Shown here one piece after another: positions 6,435 to 10,596 of a stretch of DNA of 10,596 bases. The notes below the pieces were generated by a model, which worked only from the letters and a program-made list of their open reading frames with translations, had not been told where the DNA came from and ran no database searches. The position numbers and the translations under genes are program-made. How positions within the stretch are numbered: the stretch's first letter is position 1; each line of letters starts with the position of its first letter. The DNA comes from Deferribacterales bacterium UBA4806 (GTDB lineage Bacteria > Chrysiogenota > Deferribacteres > Deferribacterales > UBA228), in contig DHGE01000103.1 in assembly GCA_002402635.1 (NCBI GenBank), forward strand, positions 1 through 10,596. The letters are read 5' to 3'.

Positions 6435-6820
6435 ATAAGTATAATTATGGCACCGGAAGGAGAAAAACATCAGTTGCTAGAGTATTTATAAAACCAGGAA
6501 AGGGTGAGATAATTGTCAATGATAAAAAATATGATGAATATTTTAATAGAGAATTACATAGAAGATCAGTTTTGAGACCATTAGAAGTGGTAAATACTTT
6601 GGATAAGATAGATGCCTATATAACAGTTAAAGGTGGTGGAATTACAGGGCAGGCTGACGCAATTAAACTTGGATTGGCCAGGGCTCTTATTGAGTTTAAT
6701 AGCTCCTATAGGAAGGCACTTAAAGCTGAAGGATTGGTTACAAGGGATTCACGTATGGTTGAAAGGAAAAAGTATGGAAAGCCAAAGGCCCGCAAAAGTT
6801 CCCAATATTCGAAGCGTTAG
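6431..6820 (+). CDS. rpsI: 30S ribosomal protein S9
   Basis: Small-subunit protein whose C-terminal tail reaches the P-site tRNA. The 129 aa are normal. Seen: the N-terminal GTGRRKTSVARVFIKPGKG, the central DAYITVKGGGITGQADAIKLGLARAL, and the classic C-terminus RDSRMVERKKYGKPKARKSS, ending QYSKR (final Lys-Arg as in the family). ATG at 6431 is preceded by AAAGGAGG (6416-6423) at 7-nt spacing inside the end of rplM. The fabI start follows 11 nt after the stop. Confidence 0.98.
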   Translation: MNKYNYGTGRRKTSVARVFIKPGKGEIIVNDKKYDEYFNRELHRRSVLRPLEVVNTLDKIDAYITVKGGGITGQADAIKLGLARALIEFNSSYRKALKAEGLVTRDSRMVERKKYGKPKARKSSQYSKR

Positions 6821-6831
6821 GAGTATATTAT

Positions 6832-7599
6832 ATGGGAATGGTTGATGAGAAAAAAGCTGTAATTTTTGGCATTGCAAATGATAAATCTATAGCCTATGGG
6901 ATAGCCAAGAAATTAAAAGAAGAAGGTGCTTTAATAGGGATTGCCTATGGAAGTGCTAATTTAGAAAAAAGGGTTATCCCAATTGCAAAAGAACTAGATG
7001 CAACCTTTTGTGTAAAATGTGATGTTACAAATGAATCTGAGTTAGATAATGTTTTTAATATTGCTGCTGAAAAATTTAATTGTATTGATATACTATTACA
7101 TTCAATTGCATATGCCCCAGAGAAAGATTTAAAATGTAAAGTTGTAGATGTCTCACCAGAAGGATTTAGAGACACCTTGGGCATATCAGCATATTCATTA
7201 ATAGCTCTTTCAAATAGAGCATATAAATTAATGACGAATGGTGGTAGTATAATTACTATGACTTATTATGGTTCTTCAAAAGTTGTAATTAACTATAATA
7301 TTATGGGTATAGCTAAAGCAGCTTTAGAAGCAACGGTAAGATACCTTGCACATGACCTGGGAGAAAAGGGTATTCGCGTCAATGCTATTTCTGCTGGACC
7401 TATTAGAACTTTAGCAGCAAGTGGTATTGGTGGATTTAAGGCTTTAACATCAATGTTTGGTGAAAAAGCTCCTATCAAAGGGATTATAACAAAGGAAGAT
7501 GTTGCAAATGTTGCTCTTTTTTTAGCAAGTGATTTATCAAAAAAAATCACAGGAGATATCATTTTTGTTGATGGTGGATACAACATTTTAGGATATTAG
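6832..7599 (+). CDS. fabI: Enoyl-[acyl-carrier-protein] reductase (NADH), FabI type
   Basis: Catalyses the last reduction of each fatty-acid elongation cycle (trans-2-enoyl-ACP to acyl-ACP) in the cytoplasm. The 255 aa are typical of FabI in the SDR superfamily. The N-terminal cofactor site is FGIANDKSIAYGIA (12-25), and HSIAYAP (90-96) is the FabI-specific form of the second SDR motif. Catalytic residues are the FabI-type Tyr-X6-Lys pair Y155 and K162 (INYNIMGIAKA), with the extra Tyr at 145 (MTYYG). The substrate-loop motif AISAGPIRTLAASGI is at 185-199, and DVANVALFLASDLS, then ITGDIIFVDGGYNI, closes the fold. ATG at 6832 is favoured by AGGAG (6819-6823) at 8 nt; a second ATG at 6838 would remove two residues. 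It is close enough behind rpsI to share its transcript. No other fab gene is visible. Confidence 0.97.
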   Translation: MGMVDEKKAVIFGIANDKSIAYGIAKKLKEEGALIGIAYGSANLEKRVIPIAKELDATFCVKCDVTNESELDNVFNIAAEKFNCIDILLHSIAYAPEKDLKCKVVDVSPEGFRDTLGISAYSLIALSNRAYKLMTNGGSIITMTYYGSSKVVINYNIMGIAKAALEATVRYLAHDLGEKGIRVNAISAGPIRTLAASGIGGFKALTSMFGEKAPIKGIITKEDVANVALFLASDLSKKITGDIIFVDGGYNILGY

Positions 7600-7628
7600 T
7601 CTACCGATTATAATTTAACAGGCAAAAG

Positions 7629-7654
7629 TTAATTATATAGCTTTTATATATTAA
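7629..7654. terminator. Possible weak bidirectional terminator between convergent genes
   Basis: The 90-nt gap (7600-7689) between fabI and the convergent minus-strand gene contains an AU-rich inverted repeat. TTAAT (7629-7633) plus ATATA (7635-7639) pairs with TATAT plus ATTAA (7645-7654), with one bulged T and a 5-nt loop GCTTT. A T-rich stretch follows on each strand (GATTTT on +, CTTTTG on -). There is no GC in the stem, so it would be a poor terminator. A smaller CCAAT/ATTGG stem (7681-7696) overlaps the stop codon of the minus-strand gene. Nothing else is recognised in the gap. Confidence 0.3.
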
Positions 7655-7689
7655 GTATGATTTTGAAAAGGAGAACCCAGCCAATTTAT

Positions 7690-8715
7690 TTATTGGTAAA
7701 CAGCAACTTTAGATAAAGTTACTAAATCTCCTGGAGTAATTTCTATATCACTAGTCAATATGATTGAAGTAGAAAAATCTTCTGTTGTATGTATTATTTG
7801 TGCCTCACCTAATTTATTCGGTAGAGAAAATCCTGGTCCCTTTTTTTCTCTTATTATATCTAATACATCTCCTATTTTAACTTTATTATTAGTACCTAGA
7901 TTCACTATACACATATAACCAGCACCGGCAAACCTTTGTTCCCCTGTTAATTTAACAATTTTACCATTAATGTTACTGATATGTTCTTTCACATCTGTAA
8001 CATATTTTATGTTAGGTAAATTTTGATCTATTGCTTTAAAGCCTATTTCGATAGGTTCATAAGATTCAATTACTCTTGCTATAAGAATAAAATTCTTTGT
8101 CCAATATGATTTTTTAATTATATCTTCGATCTGACATATTCCTGCTGTCTTATATAACCTATGAGACAAAGATATTTTGCCCATTGGTTTAAATATTATA
8201 ATTTTGTCATTTCTTTTAAATCTGTCACTTTTATTAGTATTACTATCAATATACACAATATTATTTAAAGATGCGTAATTAATTCCTTCCTGAACTGCAA
8301 TAACATCATATTTAAGTTCCTTTGGTTTATAAGCAGCATAATAATCTTTTACGGTTGTTAAATTGTCAATGTAATTGAGGATGGCTCTTTTATCTCCTTC
8401 TTTGTGAGATACATTATCATCTGTTAATTCATGTTCTTCACCTAGTTTAATGTAATTTACAGGAGTAAGCTTAAGAAGATCTTCATCCGTAGGTATCTCT
8501 TGTTCTTTTATTTCTTCAGATTTAGGAATTGATGGTTTAAAAGTAGTTATACTTTTAATAAGTTTATCTCTATCTTTTGGTGAATATTTTTGTTTGTATA
8601 TGTTTGTTATATTATATTCAGGGTTAGTAATATCTTCTGATGATATATCATCAGAAGATATTAAAAATGTAATAAACATAAAGCATAATATTGTAAGAGA
8701 TGGAGATTTATGCAT
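7690..8715 (-). CDS. Exported protein with two FlgT_C/LysM-associated beta-rich modules
   Basis: Not assigned to a named gene. From the ATG at 8715 it encodes 341 aa. The N-terminus MHKSPSLTILCFMFITFLIS is a signal peptide or anchor. An acidic, Lys/Glu-rich low-complexity stretch follows (about 20-110), then two similar beta-rich modules. Module 1 (about 135-230) contains NNIVYIDSN...DRFKRNDKIIIFKP; module 2 (about 247-335) contains KIVKLTGEQRFAGAGYMCIV, then NLGTNNKVKIGDVLDIIRE and DIEITPGDLVTL. The pattern of a conserved strand, 'K-x-GD' and a final 'GD-L/V' resembles the C-terminal domain of flagellar FlgT and the C-terminal region of proteobacterial LysM proteins. No clear LysM is seen. 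A longer start at 8733 exists (6 more residues, 13-nt overlap with cpoB) but has no SD. The start at 8715 lies 5 nt after the cpoB stop and has a GGGGG run 11 nt upstream. Probably periplasmic and envelope-associated. Confidence 0.75.
   Translation of the reverse strand: MHKSPSLTILCFMFITFLISSDDISSEDITNPEYNITNIYKQKYSPKDRDKLIKSITTFKPSIPKSEEIKEQEIPTDEDLLKLTPVNYIKLGEEHELTDDNVSHKEGDKRAILNYIDNLTTVKDYYAAYKPKELKYDVIAVQEGINYASLNNIVYIDSNTNKSDRFKRNDKIIIFKPMGKISLSHRLYKTAGICQIEDIIKKSYWTKNFILIARVIESYEPIEIGFKAIDQNLPNIKYVTDVKEHISNINGKIVKLTGEQRFAGAGYMCIVNLGTNNKVKIGDVLDIIREKKGPGFSLPNKLGEAQIIHTTEDFSTSIILTSDIEITPGDLVTLSKVAVYQ
8628..8663. repeat. Perfect 36-bp palindrome inside the exported-protein gene
   Basis: The half-site TAATATCTTCTGATGATA (8628-8645) is followed immediately by its exact reverse complement (8646-8663), with no spacer. 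It lies in codons directly after the signal-peptide hydrophobic core (ISSDDISSEDIT) of the minus-strand gene, about 50 nt downstream of its ATG. Transcribed RNA could fold into a stem of about 16 bp with a 4-nt loop. A dyad of 18 matched pairs is far longer than expected by chance even in AT-rich DNA. Role unknown. Confidence 0.9.
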
Positions 8716-8720
8716 AAGTT

Positions 8721-9440
8721 TTAGTACCCCCATTCTTTTAATTTTTTTCTACCTAATTTAGCTGCTGATGAGTTAGGATATTTTTGTATAAGATTATTGA
8801 TAAAATTAGCCGCCTCGGTGTTATTTCCTAATTCTCTATAGGATAAGGCGATTTTTAAATATGCATCGGCTGTCTTGTTCCCCTTTGGAAACCTTTGTAA
8901 TAGTTCTTTTAAAGTTTCAATTGCTTTTGTATAATTTTTTTCTGCATAATATGTTTCGCCAATCCAATATAATGCATTATCTGAGAGATCCTCGTTGGGA
9001 TATAGAGACAAAAAATCTTGAAATTTATTTCTACTTTCTTCAAAATCCCTGTCATTATATTTCTCATATGCATATGTGTATAAACTATTTTTGTCTGTTA
9101 GCTCATCTTCTATTACAATAATATCGCTATCGTTTTTGGAATTTTCAATTGTTGAGGTGCCTTTGTATCCCTTTGATTTCATAAGTGACAATTCGTTTGA
9201 AAAGTAAGCCAAGTCATTTTTTATATTAGCAATAGAATTTGCATTTGTATTAATTTTTTCGGAATTTTCCGTAACTCTCATATCTACCTCATCGAGATTT
9301 ACCTTGATATCAGCTACAGTCCTTTGTAAATTTATTATTTCGTTGTTAATATTTTCAATACTGCTCTGAATTGCTTGATTATTAGTTGCACAAGATGCAA
9401 GTAAAATTATACTAGATAATAAAACAACCTTTTTTTTCAT
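8721..9440 (-). CDS. cpoB: Tol-Pal-associated protein CpoB/YbgF, lipoprotein form
   Basis: Periplasmic protein that in E. coli links the Tol-Pal constriction machine to peptidoglycan synthesis by PBP1B. The 239 aa begin with MKKKVVLLSSIILLASC, a signal peptide ending in the lipobox LASC (14-17). Cys17 should be lipidated, and Ala-Thr after it suggests outer-membrane sorting. Residues 20-90 form a coiled coil (LQRTVADIKVNLDEVDMRVTENSEKI), as in the trimerising N-terminus of CpoB. Residues 120-235 carry three TPR-like repeats, e.g. YEKYNDRDFEESRNKFQDFL and ALYWIGETYYAEKNYTKAIE, then the family end SAAKLGRKKLKEWG. The ATG at 9440 overlaps the cheV stop (ATGA), with SD AGGAG (9452-9448) at 7 nt. 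No tolB or pal lies in the window; neighbours are cheV and an exported protein. Confidence 0.9.
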   Translation of the reverse strand: MKKKVVLLSSIILLASCATNNQAIQSSIENINNEIINLQRTVADIKVNLDEVDMRVTENSEKINTNANSIANIKNDLAYFSNELSLMKSKGYKGTSTIENSKNDSDIIVIEDELTDKNSLYTYAYEKYNDRDFEESRNKFQDFLSLYPNEDLSDNALYWIGETYYAEKNYTKAIETLKELLQRFPKGNKTADAYLKIALSYRELGNNTEAANFINNLIQKYPNSSAAKLGRKKLKEWGY

Positions 9441-10327
9441 AACCTAACTCCTGACATAAATTTATCAATTTTTTTTATAAGTGTATTTATATTTGATTTA
9501 CTAATAAAATCGATTGCTCCTGCATTAATAGCTTTGTTTTCGTTTTCTTTAGAATCTAGTGATGTGAAAATAATTATAGGTATTTTATTAGTTTCTCTAT
9601 CTCCTTTTAACATTGTTACTAATTGTATACCATTAATTTGAGGCATCTCAAGGTCACTAACTATTAGATCAGGCTTTTCATGTTTTAAATATTCTATTAA
9701 ATAAGCTGCATTTTCAAAATCTTTTACTATATATCCAACATTGGAAAGAGCTTTCTTTACGAATTTTCTTATAGTAGATGAATCCTCAACTATAAAAATT
9801 TTTTTACCACTCTTTGCAGGAGAATTTTTATTAATAGGTGTTAAAGAATCAACATCAATAGGGTTTAGTTCAAAGATAATTTTTTCAAAGTCAATTAGTT
9901 GGACTAAATGATCCCCTATTTTAACAACTCCCAATATGCTATCAGCTAGATTTAAATCGTGAATCGAAGAATAATCTTCTAAAGTAGACCATTCGATTTT
10001 ATGTATTCTGGTTATATCATCTACTAGAAAACCATTTAATTGGTTATTCAAGGAAGTTATAATGACCTTTGCTTTTTTTTGATCAAAAGATTTATCGTTT
10101 TTATATTTCAAGTAATATGGTAAATGAATTATGCTTACTACTGTACCTCTTAAAAGAATAGTTCCTAAAACTGCTGGATGTGTATCAGGCACTTTTGTTA
10201 TTTTTGGGATTTTAATAATTTCTTTAACCTTATCTATAGTTATTCCAAAATAGTGCACTTCATTAGTATCAATAATAAATTCTACAATTTGTACATTATA
10301 ATCAAATATTTTTTTTGTTGCTTCCAT
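9437..10327 (-). CDS. cheV: Chemotaxis coupling protein CheV (CheW domain plus receiver)
   Basis: Cytoplasmic adaptor that links chemoreceptors to the CheA kinase through a CheW-like domain and is tuned by phosphorylation of its receiver domain. From ATG 10327 it has 296 aa. Residues ~10-158 are CheW-like (VEFIIDTNEVHYFGITIDKV, PDTHPAVLGTILLRGTVVSI, GFLVDDITRIHKIEW). Residues ~175-292 are a receiver with acidic pair E181/D182 (IVEDSS), phospho-acceptor Asp225 (VSDLEMP), Thr255 (FTS) and Lys277 (ISKSN), so the switch is intact. A TTG five codons upstream (10342) is possible, but ATG is preferred because the CheW domain begins after it. Neither has an SD; a TATAAT lies 6 nt before the ATG. It overlaps cpoB by 4 nt. 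No cheA, cheW or receptor gene is visible, so it presumably acts with partners encoded elsewhere. Confidence 0.93.
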   Translation of the reverse strand: MEATKKIFDYNVQIVEFIIDTNEVHYFGITIDKVKEIIKIPKITKVPDTHPAVLGTILLRGTVVSIIHLPYYLKYKNDKSFDQKKAKVIITSLNNQLNGFLVDDITRIHKIEWSTLEDYSSIHDLNLADSILGVVKIGDHLVQLIDFEKIIFELNPIDVDSLTPINKNSPAKSGKKIFIVEDSSTIRKFVKKALSNVGYIVKDFENAAYLIEYLKHEKPDLIVSDLEMPQINGIQLVTMLKGDRETNKIPIIIFTSLDSKENENKAINAGAIDFISKSNINTLIKKIDKFMSGVRL

Positions 10328-10333
10328 ATTTTT

Positions 10334-10361
10334 ATTATACAAATTTATATTAGCATAGCAA
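10334..10361 (-). promoter_or_regulatory. Candidate promoter giving a leaderless cheV transcript
   Basis: On the minus strand, TTGCTA (10361-10356, 4 of 6 to consensus) and TATAAT (10339-10334, perfect) are separated by 16 nt. Transcription starting 7 nt after the -10 would begin at the A of the cheV ATG (10327). No SD is present before that ATG, which agrees with a leaderless message. AT-richness makes chance TATAAT common. Confidence 0.45.
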
Positions 10362-10430
10362 TTTATTTTATTATATATTTTATTATATATATTATATAAT
10401 CTAAATATTAGGAGTATATAAAATTTAGAT
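10343..10430. promoter_or_regulatory. Divergent AT-rich intergenic region with 12-bp tandem repeat
   Basis: This region, nearly devoid of G and C, separates cheV (-) from the right-edge gene (+). It contains two head-to-tail copies of TTTTATTATATA (10366-10377 and 10378-10389) and a partial third. TATAAT at 10395-10400 could serve as -10 for the + gene, but no convincing -35 is seen. AGGAG (10410-10414) is SD-like but 16 nt from the ATG at 10431, too far to be optimal. Confidence 0.45.
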
Positions 10431-10596
10431 ATGAAATATTTGATCTATTTCTTATTAGTTTTTTTTCTATTTATAGGGATATCTAACAGTCAGCAAATAA
10501 CAATGAAAAGAAATAATTATGTTACAGAAATTAAAATAAAAATAAATCCTGATTTTATTTATTCTTATTATCAAGAAAATAATAGTGTTAATATTA
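10431..10596 (+). CDS. Exported protein, N-terminal fragment (3' end outside window)
   Basis: An open frame from ATG 10431 runs to the window edge, giving 55 visible residues. The first ~20 (MKYLIYFLLVFFLFIGISNS) form a clear Sec-type signal peptide: Lys, a long hydrophobic core, then a polar Ser-Asn-Ser before Gln-Gln. The following residues include YVTEIKIKINPDFIYSYYQE and then NNSVNI. This alternates like the strands of an AMIN-type (cell-wall-targeting) beta domain, but too little is present to assign a family. An in-frame TAA at 10419-10421 rules out a longer start. The SD spacing is poor (AGGAG, 16 nt). It is divergent from cheV, so it is not part of that operon. It is most likely periplasmic or envelope-associated. 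Confidence 0.6.
   Translation, partial: MKYLIYFLLVFFLFIGISNSQQITMKRNNYVTEIKIKINPDFIYSYYQENNSVNI

Noticed and set aside
6633..6845. Open frame overlapping rpsI and the start of fabI
   Set aside because: It is an out-of-frame shadow of the conserved S9 gene with no family resemblance.
7099..7119. Ala instead of Gly in the FabI HSIAYAP motif as a triclosan-resistance change
   Set aside because: Triclosan-sensitive FabI enzymes such as that of Staphylococcus aureus also have Ala here, so it is ordinary family variation.
7665..7675. SD-like AAAAGGAG on the + strand after fabI
   Set aside because: No ATG, GTG or TTG with an open frame stands at a suitable distance, and the following bases belong to the end of the minus-strand gene.
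8861..9121. Open frame on the + strand opposite cpoB
   Set aside because: It is antisense to a gene with clear lipobox and TPR motifs; composition is that of a shadow frame and no SD is seen.
1..10596. CRISPR arrays, insertion sequences, prophage, toxin-antitoxin or defence genes
   Set aside because: No regularly spaced repeats, transposase, integrase or nuclease-like proteins were found; almost every base belongs to core genes with consistent composition.

Overview
The window is a low-GC bacterial chromosome segment (clearly AT-rich, standard genetic code). Fourteen of its fifteen protein genes can be placed in a family or assigned a domain type. The cell is probably a Gram-negative-type (diderm) bacterium: it has a lipoprotein CpoB/YbgF, exported envelope proteins, a KMSKS-type TyrRS and CheV. 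The gene content and the TrmD fusion bring Deferribacterota-like lineages to mind, but that placement is inference and was not tested.

Left block, + strand (1-7599). The 3' end of tyrS is followed by a DUF1015 gene. Next comes a classical translation cluster: ffh (SRP GTPase), rpsP, khpA (KH RNA-binding protein), rimM, a two-domain trmD and rplS. A second translation pair, rplM-rpsI, follows after a short AT-rich gap with a possible promoter, and fabI (enoyl-ACP reductase) sits 11 nt behind rpsI. Spacing is tight, with ATGA/GTGA overlaps at rpsP/khpA and rplM/rpsI. The ribosomal protein genes have strong Shine-Dalgarno (SD) sequences, and rpsP pairs one with a GTG start. By contrast, rimM and trmD carry translation-dampening features: a 12-bp perfect hairpin runs into the rimM SD, and trmD has a TTG start whose SD lies in a mini-hairpin. 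This fits the known need to make far less RimM and TrmD than ribosomal protein.

Right block, - strand (10327 down to 7690). Three overlapping or nearly abutting genes read toward fabI: cheV (CheW plus receiver domain), cpoB/ybgF as a lipoprotein with coiled coil and TPRs, and an exported protein with two beta-rich C-terminal modules of FlgT_C/LysM-associated type. The last gene carries a perfect 36-bp palindrome just after its signal-peptide codons. Upstream of cheV a promoter-like TATAAT lies so close to the ATG that the mRNA may be leaderless.

Right edge, + strand (10431-end). A divergent gene begins with a signal peptide and is cut by the window.

I see no mobile element, CRISPR array, tRNA, rRNA or defence system. 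Most of the window is core genome. The items most worth a second look are the fused double-SPOUT TrmD with Glu at the catalytic Asp position, the rimM/trmD RNA structures, the 36-bp palindrome, and the coupling of a chemotaxis scaffold gene to envelope genes.
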